A stretch of DNA of 64,000 bases from SAR202 cluster bacterium bin87 (GTDB taxonomy: Bacteria > Chloroflexota > Dehalococcoidia > Lucifugimonadales > UBA3495). Both the position numbers and the translations under genes were made by a program. The notes under the pieces were generated by a model. That model worked only from the letters and a program-made list of their open reading frames with translations, had not been told where the DNA came from and searched no databases. The number at the start of each line of letters is the position of its first letter. The first letter of the stretch is position 1. The stretch is taken from positions 1 to 64,000 of the forward strand of contig MPNC01000005.1 in the NCBI GenBank assembly GCA_002238825.1, given 5' to 3'. Shown here piece by piece: positions 34,283 to 43,177 of this stretch.

Positions 34283-35224
34283 CTATGGAACGGGCATGGG
34301 AATGCCTTCGACAGCGGCGGCCTTCGAACGGTCGCGGGTCGAACAGGCTTCGGCCAAAGCAATCGTATTGGCGGCCTGGCGAACGATGTCCGGTGTGAGG
34401 ACGCGATCATCCACCAGGACCACGGCGCCAGTGCCGGAGGCGGTGGCCGACGCATAGGCCTCGCAAAGACCGTGCGCTGCCGCGACATCGGATTCGGGTG
34501 GGGTGAATCCCGCGTTCAAGGGAGGCACCTGATCGGGCTGCACGCAGAAAGAGCCGTGGAAGCCGATGGCGCGTCCACGCTGGGCAGCGGCGAGAGTGTT
34601 CGCGGGGGTAGCGAGCAGGCCGCGGTCGGGGAAACGCCACCACGCGCCTAGCGGAACGGTTCCGGTGGCCGATGCCAGAGTGACCAATCGCTGCATCAGG
34701 TACTGCATGAGATGGATCTCGCCCGAGGGTTCCGGCCGCAGGTCCATGACCAAGTCGGCGCGGCCCAGCGAAAGCCCCCAGGTGCGCGAACTGGCGGTGG
34801 CGACCTCATACCCGTTGTGGTTGCCCAGGGCAGTTTCCAGGCAGAGGACCAATTCAACGCTGCCGGGCAGCATACCGCGGCGACTTTCCAGGTCGGAGAT
34901 GATGGCGTCGATGGCGGCAACCTGCTCCGGAGTTTCGGCGCGGCTCACCACGATGCCGTCAAGCCCGGGCCACACGGAGGCGCTGAGATCCGCGAGCATC
35001 AACTCGGGGTCGATCTGGACAAACACCTCGGCGCCGGTGGATTTGGCTGGAACCAGTAACTCCGACAACGACTCGCGAGCCGCGGGTTTGCCGGCTTCGG
35101 CCACGAACTCGGCCAGGTCCAGGACGATGACGTCCCCGCCAGCCGCTGGGGCATCCGAGACACGCTCGGAGTGTGAGACAGGGCAGAGTAACCAGGAGCG
35201 ACGAACTTTGGGAGAGCCGGTCAT
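34283..35224 (-). CDS. CitE-family protein, degenerate paralogue 3
   Basis: A 313-aa protein. The fold is recognisable (ELVLCLETALGNHNGYEVATASSRTW, IGFHGSFCVQPDQVPPLNAGFTPPE), but the DLEDSVP motif has become DVIVLDLAEFVAEAGK, losing the second acidic residue and the proline. Catalysis by the usual Mg-dependent mechanism may therefore be impaired. It is first in the operon; GAGG-type sequence precedes the ATG. A structural or regulatory subunit paired with paralogue 2 is one possibility. Confidence 0.75.
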   Translation of the reverse strand: MTGSPKVRRSWLLCPVSHSERVSDAPAAGGDVIVLDLAEFVAEAGKPAARESLSELLVPAKSTGAEVFVQIDPELMLADLSASVWPGLDGIVVSRAETPEQVAAIDAIISDLESRRGMLPGSVELVLCLETALGNHNGYEVATASSRTWGLSLGRADLVMDLRPEPSGEIHLMQYLMQRLVTLASATGTVPLGAWWRFPDRGLLATPANTLAAAQRGRAIGFHGSFCVQPDQVPPLNAGFTPPESDVAAAHGLCEAYASATASGTGAVVLVDDRVLTPDIVRQAANTIALAEACSTRDRSKAAAVEGIPMPVP

Positions 35225-35256
35225 GGAGGATACCCGTGCGTCAATGAGGAATGAAC

Positions 35257-35283
35257 GGCGGCATTATGTTGTATAATGCCGCC
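35257..35283. promoter_or_regulatory. perfect 11-bp inverted repeat containing TATAAT
   Basis: GGCGGCATTAT (35257-35267) and ATAATGCCGCC (35273-35283) enclose GTTGT. The arms create TATAAT on the plus strand (35272-35277). It lies 33 bp upstream of the CitE operon start, a fitting place for an operator. No clear -35 is seen on either strand. Confidence 0.5.
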
Positions 35284-35651
35284 GATTCGATAAGGGTCGG
35301 AAGGTTTGCCGGAAAAGTGCCGTGAATTATATGTGAGTCGGCCCGGTGTGGCAACATGACTGGACCGCGTTGTGAAGTTTACGGAGCCGCCAACGAATGA
35401 CCAATCCGACGTGACTCTTCCAGCCTCCCGGGCCTTAACCAAGTTGCGCGGTTGCAAAAAGGTTCGCTAAAAGGCGACTCATCGCCGGCAGGATTAGAGT
35501 TGTCGCGGAACGCCGACTGCCACTGCCGACCCTGCGCCTGAAGGCGCACATCTCTACCACCCACGATGCGCCGGCTAATCCTGGCGGGCGCGCCCAGTCC
35601 ACCCGATCCGAACGATCAGTCGTTCCCGGATCGACAGGAGCAATCTCCAAA
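35284..35651. other. intergenic stretch before the CHAT/NTPase gene
   Basis: About 370 bp without a supported gene or RNA. A short GC hairpin (CTGCGCCTGAAGGCGCA) lies near 35530. The 35652 gene has CAGGAG about 10 nt before its ATG. Confidence 0.4.
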
Positions 35652-38600
35652 ATGGCCGCTAGTTTGGAAATCCACGATCTGTTCGATGAGGGACAGGTAC
35701 AGGTGCGACTGGTAGAAGCGTCGGGCGAGGCGCGCGAAACGCCACCCGTGGGCTTCGGCATCGACCTCTCCGACGAGGAACGCGCAGCGCTGGACCGGTA
35801 CCACACCGAATTTCGACGCGGGACGCAAGGGGGAATCGCTCAGATTGAAGCGGTCGAACTGGCCATGCGCAACCTGGGACGACTGCTGTTCGAGTCGGCC
35901 TTCGGCGCGGAAAGCGAAGGCCGCGCGTTGCTGGACGAAGTGATGGGCCGCGACGAACGTGGGGTCCTTACGATCGTGTCCACGCGGCCGGAGTTCATGT
36001 CGCTGCCCTGGGAGCTGATGAACGACCCGTCGCTGGGATATTTCATCAACGGGCTGGTGGGAGTGGTGCGTCAATCCTCCACCCGGGCGCCGGACGACGG
36101 TGCGGAGGTGGCTGAGGAAGACACGCTGCAAGTGCTGATGCTTTCCCCGAGCCCGTTGGCTCTCGGGGCGCCTGGTTCGGGGCCACTGATGGCGGAACCG
36201 GCGGCAGCGGGAGCCAGCCTGGCCGAAGCGACGGTGGCCGCGCTGGAGGGACTCAACGTCCAGGTGTCGCTGGACCATCCGAGGCCGGCCACGCTGAACG
36301 CGCTGGAGGGCCTGCTGGAACGCAGCCCAAATCATTACCACGTAGCCCACGTTGATGGAGCCACCCTGGGCGACGGCGGGACGATCATCCTCGAGCAGGA
36401 AGACGGCAGCCCTGATTCCATCCCCGCGGCTGACTTGGGGAGCGCTCTGGCTTCCGGAGGCGTCAACGTGGCGCTGATCACCGCTGGGGTCCAGGAAGAG
36501 TTTCCGGCGATGGCAGGATGGGCAGAGGCGGCGCTGGCGATCGCAGACGCCGGCGTGGCCCAGGTGGCGGTTCTGCCGGCTCCGATGCATCCTGATGCCG
36601 GTGAAGGGGCGATCGCGACGTTCTACCGCCGCATCGCGCAGGGAAACACGGTGGCAGAAGCCGTGTCCGCGATCAGGCGTGGGCTGATGGACACGCCGGA
36701 GCGGGTCACGATGTACGGCCGCCGCGTGTTCTGGGACTGGCACCTGCCCGGGGTCTACCAGTCGCGCAACCACCAGCCGCCCGTGATCACACAGCTTCAG
36801 CCGGACCCGCTGGCGGCGCCGGTGATCCATCCCGAGGAAGCGCCCACGGATGACCTGCAGATCCCGGTGGCCGGTCAGTTTGGATTGGTGGGCCGGCAAG
36901 CGGAACTGCGGCAACTGGAAAGGGCGTTGAAAGCGCACTCGGTGGTGCACCTGTCGGGCGACACCGGCGTGGGCAAGACGGAACTGGCGCTGGCGCTGTG
37001 CCGCTGGTTCCTGAAGCCGGCTCGGATCGCCTATCCGGGCGGCGTGTTCTACGCGGCGTTCGAGACGTCGCAGCCGGCCGGCCTGGAGCGGGTAATCCAC
37101 GAGATCGGCACGGCGGTGTCGGGCCTGGATTTCGCCGACATGCCGGCGGAGCAACAACGGCGGTGGGTAACGGCGTACCTGCACGAAAACGCCTCGCTAC
37201 TGGTTTGGGACAACGTCGAAAACGTGGCCGGCTTTCCCGACGGGGTTCCCGGCCTGTTGGGCGACGAAGAGTTGCCGGACTTGGCGGCGTTCCTCGGTGA
37301 GGTGACCAGCGGGCCGGTGGGGACGAATGCGCTGCTGTTGGGCAGAAGAGCCAACGAGGAATGGGTTTCGACGCCGCACGCCTCGCTGACGCTGGAGGGA
37401 CTGGCCGGGGCCGACCGGTTGGCGTTGACCGCCCGGATCATGCACCAGGCGGAGGTGCCCGCCTCGCGCGTCGCCGCGGATTTCGTTGATCTGCTGGACC
37501 TCCTGGACGGGCACCCGTTGGCGATGCAGATCGCAATACCGCCGGTGAAGGACGTTCCGGCGGCGGCGGCAGTGAGCGAGATAGCGCGGCTGATAGATAG
37601 CGGGCCGGAAGGCGCGGAGGCGGGCCGGGGATCGACGCTGACCGCAGCGATGGAGTATTCGTTCTCGCGGATGTCGCGGCGCAACCGGACGCATCTGCCG
37701 TTCCTTTCGCTATTCCAACGCCGGGTCATGCTGGACGTGCTGTCACACATCACAGAGGAGAGGGCGTACGGGCAGATCATGGGCGACGATCTCACCGCCG
37801 GGGCGACGCGCAGCCTGCTCTCGCCGGAAGGCGGGATGCAATCCTCGGGTCGTTCGTACGCGGCGTGCCGAACCATGTTGCGGGCGGCGCAAGCCGCCGG
37901 GTTCCTGGAATCGATCTCGCCCAGCGTTTACCAGATCAACCCGTCCATGCCGTGGTTCCTGGGGCGGAAACTGGGACGGCAAGTATCCGGCAACGGAATA
38001 CAGCAGCTGGAAATGGAGTTCGTCCGCGTGTACGCCGACACGGCGGACTACTTTATGGAAAGCCTCTACGAGAACCAGGACACCGGTGTCACGGCGGTGC
38101 TGGCGGAGGAAGGAAACCTGACGCAGGCGCTGGGTCTGGCGCTGGAATACCGGCAGTGGGATAACGCCCAGGTGCTGTTCCAACCGTTGGCGCAGGTCTA
38201 CCGGATGCAGAAACGGTTCCCCGAATTGCGGCGGCTGCGTGGGCAGTTGCTGGACACCATCGGGCATACCGCCGGCGAAGCGGACGGCAACGGGGCCATC
38301 GAGTTCTGGCAGTATCTGCTGGGAACCGACGCTATGGAATCGGTGGAGCGGATGGACCTGGAACGGGCCGACCTGTTCAACCGCCAGCTTTTGGACTACC
38401 TGCTGGAACTGCCGGATGGCGAAACGGACCCGCGCACTGCGGCCGTCTACCACCAGAACGGCCTGATCGCCACGCGGAGGGGTCAATACGACACCGCTTC
38501 CGAGTGGCTGGAGCGGGGACTGGAAATCATCGACGGTGGTGAGGACCAGGAGTCCATCGCCGACGCGTGTTTTGCCATCGGACAGGTGCGACACCACCAA

Positions 38601-39407
38601 CGCCAGTACGGCGCCGCCAAGGAGTGGTACACGCGGGCGTTGGACATTCACCAGCGGCTGCCCGATTACGAGGAGATGATCAACGACTTTCGCGCGCTGG
38701 GATCGGCTTGCCACCTGCGGTTCGAATACGACGAGGCGAGGAGCTGGTACCACCGGGCGCGGGAAATGGTTGAAGAGAACCGTGACGAGGAAACGGCGGT
38801 TTACATCTTCCACTCCCTGGGAACGGTGGACCACTCGGAGTACCTGTTCGAGGATGCCCAATCCTGGTACCAGCAGGCGTTGGGCCTGAGCGACCGCTTG
38901 GGCATGACCGAGCAGATGATCGTCGAGTTTCATCACCTGGGCACGCTGGCGCAGGCGCGTGGCATCCTGGACGAGGCCGACGAGTGGCTGCGGGTCGCGA
39001 TGGAGTACCGCGAAGAGATGGGCGATCTGCGGGGCGTCGGCGTCGAGGCTCGGCAACTGGGAGTGGTTCACCACGAGCAGGGGGACTTGGAACAGGCGTA
39101 TCACTGGTACGACCAGGCCCGGATCGCTTTTGAGAGCGTGCGCGACGTGCTGCGGGCGGCGCGAACCTACGGTCAGCTGGGCATGGTTGAAGAACAACGC
39201 GGAAATCTTCCCGACGCCCTGGAATGGGTGGCGCGCACCTATCAACTGGCGGCGGACCACCAACTGCCCATGATGGTGCAGGTCAAGGCGCACCTGACGC
39301 GGCTCAAGGAGCAGATGGGCGAAGAACCCTTCGCGCAATGGTGGCGGGACAACATCGGAGTGGAACCGCCGACGGATCTCGACGTGGACGCGAGCGCAGT
39401 CTTCTGA
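35652..39407 (+). CDS. CHAT-like / STAND NTPase / TPR protein
   Basis: A 1251-aa soluble multidomain protein. Residues ~1-380 follow the caspase-like CHAT pattern (FESAF..., STRPEFMSLPWELM, YHVAHVDGATLGDGGTIILEQEDG, then NVALITAGVQE). His233 fits the catalytic His, but the usual AC(Q)S Cys position reads AGVQ (Gly279), so protease activity may be lost. Residues ~420-760 form a STAND/NB-ARC-like NTPase: Walker A GDTGVGKT at 436-443 and Walker B SLLVWDN near 514. A winged-helix-like region follows. TPR-type helical repeats fill ~925-1215 (YDTASEWLERGLEI, YGAAKEWYTRALDI, FEDAQSWYQQALGL). The architecture is that of NLR-like bacterial sensors: effector, oligomerising NTPase, repeat sensor. It stands alone with no toxin or partner gene adjacent. 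Confidence 0.75.
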   Translation: MAASLEIHDLFDEGQVQVRLVEASGEARETPPVGFGIDLSDEERAALDRYHTEFRRGTQGGIAQIEAVELAMRNLGRLLFESAFGAESEGRALLDEVMGRDERGVLTIVSTRPEFMSLPWELMNDPSLGYFINGLVGVVRQSSTRAPDDGAEVAEEDTLQVLMLSPSPLALGAPGSGPLMAEPAAAGASLAEATVAALEGLNVQVSLDHPRPATLNALEGLLERSPNHYHVAHVDGATLGDGGTIILEQEDGSPDSIPAADLGSALASGGVNVALITAGVQEEFPAMAGWAEAALAIADAGVAQVAVLPAPMHPDAGEGAIATFYRRIAQGNTVAEAVSAIRRGLMDTPERVTMYGRRVFWDWHLPGVYQSRNHQPPVITQLQPDPLAAPVIHPEEAPTDDLQIPVAGQFGLVGRQAELRQLERALKAHSVVHLSGDTGVGKTELALALCRWFLKPARIAYPGGVFYAAFETSQPAGLERVIHEIGTAVSGLDFADMPAEQQRRWVTAYLHENASLLVWDNVENVAGFPDGVPGLLGDEELPDLAAFLGEVTSGPVGTNALLLGRRANEEWVSTPHASLTLEGLAGADRLALTARIMHQAEVPASRVAADFVDLLDLLDGHPLAMQIAIPPVKDVPAAAAVSEIARLIDSGPEGAEAGRGSTLTAAMEYSFSRMSRRNRTHLPFLSLFQRRVMLDVLSHITEERAYGQIMGDDLTAGATRSLLSPEGGMQSSGRSYAACRTMLRAAQAAGFLESISPSVYQINPSMPWFLGRKLGRQVSGNGIQQLEMEFVRVYADTADYFMESLYENQDTGVTAVLAEEGNLTQALGLALEYRQWDNAQVLFQPLAQVYRMQKRFPELRRLRGQLLDTIGHTAGEADGNGAIEFWQYLLGTDAMESVERMDLERADLFNRQLLDYLLELPDGETDPRTAAVYHQNGLIATRRGQYDTASEWLERGLEIIDGGEDQESIADACFAIGQVRHHQRQYGAAKEWYTRALDIHQRLPDYEEMINDFRALGSACHLRFEYDEARSWYHRAREMVEENRDEETAVYIFHSLGTVDHSEYLFEDAQSWYQQALGLSDRLGMTEQMIVEFHHLGTLAQARGILDEADEWLRVAMEYREEMGDLRGVGVEARQLGVVHHEQGDLEQAYHWYDQARIAFESVRDVLRAARTYGQLGMVEEQRGNLPDALEWVARTYQLAADHQLPMMVQVKAHLTRLKEQMGEEPFAQWWRDNIGVEPPTDLDVDASAVF

Positions 39408-39693
39408 CCGGTATGGGCAGGTATGGACACGATGAACGGGATGGTGCGCCGGATTCTGGGATTCACTGACATCGGCGAATTTGCCCGGTGCGCATTCACG
39501 GAGGCCATGACCCAAGAAGGGCGGGTTTCCCGCTGGCGCGAGGATGACAGTTGCCCGGGACAATAGAAATGGCATCGCGGGAATGCAAACAGACTCTCGG
39601 ATGCAATGACCGGCATAAGGGGATCGAAATGCGCGGGTGGGTGTTGGGAAGTGACGTTGAGGATCTGCCGAGGCTGAAACGAGGTGCGAGGAC

Positions 39694-41685
39694 ATGGCGC
39701 TAGTCAGACTGGAAGTTACTACGAGGAAGCCGTTCGCTGGAGGCCAAACTTTCGGCGCCACGGGCGGTTACGAGCGAATCGACGGAGTCGCGCACTTCGC
39801 AGTGGATCCGTCGCATCCCGACAACACCGCAATCGCCGACATTGGGCTGGCGCCGCGAAACGGCGAAGGGCTCGTCGAGTTCTCTTCCGATTTTCGGATT
39901 ATCAAGCCGGTTGACAACGATCACGGCAACGGCCGGCTGCTGCTGGACGTGCTGAACCGAGGCAAGGAACTGGCGCTGAAAAACCTGAACAGCGCGCCGG
40001 ACGGGCCCCCCGATGCCGACCCGCATCCGGGCAACGGCTTCCTGATGCGGCAGGGCTACAGCATGGTGTGGTGCGGCTGGCAACACGACGTGCCGGACGC
40101 GCCGGGACTGTTCCGGTGCAACGTACCCAACGCGCACAATCCTGACGGTTCGCCAGTCTCGGGCAAGATCGTGGTCTCTTTCCAACCGCTGGCGCAGATC
40201 GACACGCAGTTCCTCTCCGACCGGGATCACAGGCCGTATCCCACCAATCACCTGGAAAGTTGGGATTCCGTCCTCACGGTGCAGGAGCACGAGGATGGGC
40301 CGGAGACGGTCATCCCTCGCGAAAAATGGGCGTTCGCGCGCCTGGTGGACGGTCGCAAGGCGCCGGATGCGGCCCACGTCACCCTGGAAGGGGGATTTGA
40401 GGCCGGCAAGGTGTATCGGGTGGTATACGAGACCTCCCACGCGCCGGTGATCGGACTGGGGCTGCTGGCGACGCGGGACATTGTAGGGTGGCTGAGGCAT
40501 GGAAAGACGGACGGCGCGGGCACGGCCAACCCGTTGGCCGGCGCCCTGGGTCGGGCCTACGCCTACGGACGCAGTCAAAGCGGGCGTTTCCTGCGGCAGA
40601 TGCTGCACCTTGGTCTGAACCGTGACGAAGAGGGCAGGATCGTCTTCGAGGGAATCCTGCCCAACGTGGCCGGCGGCAAAATGGGCGAGTTCAACGTCCG
40701 GTTCGGGCAGCCGTCGAGCCTGTCCAACCGGAGCGTGAACAACCTGCCGCCATTCCTGGACCTGGAACCCGGCGGCGCGGATGGCGTACTTGCGGAGGTG
40801 ACGCGTCGGGGCGTGGCGCCCAAGGTGATCTACACCAACACGTCGTCAGAATACTGGGGCGGGCACGGAGCCCTGGCCCATGTCACCGCGAACTGCGAAA
40901 AGGACGCCGCGCTGCCCGAAAACGTGCGGTCCTGGCTTTTCTGCGGAACGCAGCACGCTCCGGCCAACCTGCCGATCTCGGACACCAACCCGGATTCGGG
41001 AGCAAGGGGCACCCATGCGCTGAACTACGTGGACTATCGCCCGCTGATGCGGGCGGCACTGGGGCAACTGGACAATTGGGTTACCCATAACGAACCCCCA
41101 CCGGCTGATGGGTATCCCAAATATGCAGACGATACCATCGTTGAGGCCGGGAAGTTGGCGGAACTCTTCCGCGCCCTCCCGGGAGTGGAGTTCCCCGAGC
41201 ACCATAAGGTCATGCGCCATCTGGACTTCGGGCCGGATCGGGCCGTCCCTACGGTGATTCCGCCGGCGGTTGGCGATGCGTACCCGTCGCTGGTGTCCGC
41301 AGTGGATGCTGACGGCAACGAGGTGGGCGGCATCCGGCTGCCGGCAATTGCGGTGCCACTGGCAACCTACACCGGATGGAACGTTCGCCACGCTGACATC
41401 GGCGGGCCGGGACAGGTCCTATCGCCGGGCGGCACTGTGGTGGGTGGAGCAATTCCCTTTGCGGTGAGCCGCGCAGAACGGATGGCGTCCGGCGATCCGC
41501 GCGCTTCGATTGAGGAACGCTACGGATCACGCGACGAATACCTGGCGCGGGTCCGCGAGTACGCCGAAACGCTGGTTAAGCAGGGCTACCTGCTGGAAGA
41601 GGACGTGGACGTGGTGGTGGGTCAGGGCGCTGAGGTGTACGACGCCATTGTGGGCGTGCGGGAAGCCGTGGCGGCCGACGATTGA
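39694..41685 (+). CDS. alpha/beta hydrolase domain-containing protein (PF20091-like)
   Basis: A 663-aa protein matching the large alpha/beta hydrolase domain family: N-terminal TTRKPFAGGQTFGATGGYERIDG, the mid-region FLMRQGYSMVWCGWQHDV, the nucleophile elbow YAYGRSQSGRFLRQMLH (G-x-S-x-S-G) and a C-terminal cap with LPAIAVPLATYTGWNVRHA. No signal peptide is evident. The family acts on esters or is uncharacterised. ATG 39694 has GAGG/AGGTGCGAGG upstream. The 39408-39693 gap holds only decayed repeat-like sequence. Confidence 0.85.
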   Translation: MALVRLEVTTRKPFAGGQTFGATGGYERIDGVAHFAVDPSHPDNTAIADIGLAPRNGEGLVEFSSDFRIIKPVDNDHGNGRLLLDVLNRGKELALKNLNSAPDGPPDADPHPGNGFLMRQGYSMVWCGWQHDVPDAPGLFRCNVPNAHNPDGSPVSGKIVVSFQPLAQIDTQFLSDRDHRPYPTNHLESWDSVLTVQEHEDGPETVIPREKWAFARLVDGRKAPDAAHVTLEGGFEAGKVYRVVYETSHAPVIGLGLLATRDIVGWLRHGKTDGAGTANPLAGALGRAYAYGRSQSGRFLRQMLHLGLNRDEEGRIVFEGILPNVAGGKMGEFNVRFGQPSSLSNRSVNNLPPFLDLEPGGADGVLAEVTRRGVAPKVIYTNTSSEYWGGHGALAHVTANCEKDAALPENVRSWLFCGTQHAPANLPISDTNPDSGARGTHALNYVDYRPLMRAALGQLDNWVTHNEPPPADGYPKYADDTIVEAGKLAELFRALPGVEFPEHHKVMRHLDFGPDRAVPTVIPPAVGDAYPSLVSAVDADGNEVGGIRLPAIAVPLATYTGWNVRHADIGGPGQVLSPGGTVVGGAIPFAVSRAERMASGDPRASIEERYGSRDEYLARVREYAETLVKQGYLLEEDVDVVVGQGAEVYDAIVGVREAVAADD

Positions 41686-41760
41686 TGATCCATTAATCTG
41701 GGCGGTGAAGATGTACGCTGGACGGGCCCGAGGGCTGAGTTGCGGAAGAGGCATCTACCA

Positions 41761-41967
41761 ATGGATGAGATCGTTTTTGAGATTACCGGGACACCTGATG
41801 GCGGCTACGATGCGCGGGCGGTCGGACACAGTATTTTCAGGCAGGGCAGTAATTGGACGGACCTCAAGGAAATGGTAAGAGACGCGGTGCATTGTCATTT
41901 CGACGATGACGAACTGGCAGCGTCAATCCGCCTGCGTTTGGTGCAAGATGAAGTCGTGGCGGTATGA
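41761..41967 (+). CDS. hicB: HicB-family antitoxin
   Basis: A 68-aa protein. ATG 41761 gives the family start MDEIVFEITGTPDGGYDARAVGHSIF, a HicB partial RNase H-like fold. DLKEMVRDAVHCHFDDDE follows, then LRLVQDEVVAV. It is the HicB form without a C-terminal DNA-binding domain. The stop overlaps the hicA start (ATGA), so antitoxin is made first and translation is coupled. It would neutralise HicA by direct binding. Confidence 0.85.
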   Translation: MDEIVFEITGTPDGGYDARAVGHSIFRQGSNWTDLKEMVRDAVHCHFDDDELAASIRLRLVQDEVVAV

Positions 41968-42218
41968 CACTGCCTCGCGACCTCTCGGGCGACGACTTGG
42001 TCGGGTTGTTGCGCCACCATTACGGGTACCGGGTGATCAGACAACGAGGCAGCCACATCCGGTCGGCGAGCGTCTTGCATGGGGATGAGCGTCGCGCAAC
42101 GGTCCCGCGTCATAGAAAGTTGAGTGTTGGGACGCTGAGTGGGATCATATCCGATGTATCCGACTATTTGAGCATGACACCCACCCAAGTCCGCCGAGAG
42201 CTGTTCGGCGGCCTATAG
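41964..42218 (+). CDS. hicA: HicA-family mRNA interferase toxin
   Basis: An 84-aa protein: GDDLVGLLRHHYGYRVIRQRGSHIRS contains the dsRBD-like core and the catalytic His of HicA (RGSHIR). RATVPRHRKLSVGTLSGIISDVSDYL is the conserved C-terminal half. HicA cleaves mRNA and arrests translation until neutralised by HicB. It is complete and directly downstream of hicB with 4-nt overlap. Whether it stabilises a local element or acts in stress or phage defence is not visible. Confidence 0.88.
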   Translation: MTLPRDLSGDDLVGLLRHHYGYRVIRQRGSHIRSASVLHGDERRATVPRHRKLSVGTLSGIISDVSDYLSMTPTQVRRELFGGL

Positions 42219-42242
42219 ATCTGCGCCAAAGGAGCACACGTT

Positions 42243-43085
42243 ATGTCTGTTGGAACTTCCATACCCTTGCCGGCTTACACGCTGGATCCGGCGTTCATGG
42301 CCCGCACCGCCGAGTCGCTGGGCTTTGAATCGATCTGGTACGCCGAGCATCCCATCCTGCCGGTGCAGAGCGGGAGCCAGTTTCCTTCGGGAGGCGATAT
42401 CCCGTGGACCTACGCGCATTTCGCCGATCCGTACATAGCGCTGGCTCGAGCGTCCGGCGCCACGAGCACGATCAAGCTGGGAACCGGCATCACGTTGGTG
42501 CCGGAACGAAACCCACTGATGCTGGCCAAGGAGATCGCCACGCTGGACCGGATCAGCGGTGGCAGGTTCCTGTTCGGCATCGGTGCCGGATGGAACCGGG
42601 AGGAGACGGAGATATTCGGCGGCGACTTCGACCATCGCTGGACGCAAACCCGGGAAGCCGTCGACGTTATGAAAGAGCTGTGGACCAAGGAAGAAGCCGA
42701 GTTCCACGGGACCTACTACGACTTTCCGCCGGTCATGTGCAACCCCAAGCCCATCCAGCAGCCTCACCCTCCGGTGATACTCGGGGGGCTGGCGCGCCGG
42801 GTGTTGCAGCGAGTTGCCACCTGGGGCGACGGGTGGCTGCCCAACCGGATTACGCCGGCTGAGGTGGAGGAAAGCCGGAACCGCCTGAATGAGTTGGCGG
42901 AAGCCAGGGGCCGTGATCCCAAGTCACTGACCATCTCCGTTTACGGTCAAGCGCCGGACGGCCAGCTCGTGCAGGACTTCCTGAACGCGGGCGCCGACCG
43001 CGTCGTGGTGCGTCCGGAGCACTGCGAGACCGAAGAGGAAATGTCCGCTCAAATGGAGCGCATCGCAGAAGCGGTGATTCGCTGA
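42243..43085 (+). CDS. LLM-class F420/FMN-dependent oxidoreductase
   Basis: A 280-aa luciferase-like TIM-barrel protein: FMARTAESLGFESIWYAEHP, SGATSTIKLGTGITLVPERNPLMLAKEIATLDRISGG (written in the family as TGI..LPxRNP), RFLFGIGAGWNREE and a C-terminal PPVILGG...RVATWGDGWLPN. This pattern is typical of F420-dependent LLM enzymes of actinobacteria and Chloroflexota, though FMN use is possible. The substrate is unknown. GGAG precedes ATG 42243. It lies between HicBA and an MmgE/PrpD gene. Confidence 0.85.
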   Translation: MSVGTSIPLPAYTLDPAFMARTAESLGFESIWYAEHPILPVQSGSQFPSGGDIPWTYAHFADPYIALARASGATSTIKLGTGITLVPERNPLMLAKEIATLDRISGGRFLFGIGAGWNREETEIFGGDFDHRWTQTREAVDVMKELWTKEEAEFHGTYYDFPPVMCNPKPIQQPHPPVILGGLARRVLQRVATWGDGWLPNRITPAEVEESRNRLNELAEARGRDPKSLTISVYGQAPDGQLVQDFLNAGADRVVVRPEHCETEEEMSAQMERIAEAVIR

Positions 43086-43177
43086 TCGACGGTCAAGCGA
43101 GATCACGGGCCGGCGAACTGTAGAATGGTTCGCGTCGGGCTCACCGGGAAACGCGAAGAAGAGAGGTAACGGGGCAT

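Noticed and set aside
37743-39761. 672-aa minus-strand open frame
   Set aside because: It lies opposite the TPR part of the NTPase gene, has no domain signature or ribosome-binding site, and arises from GC-rich codon structure.
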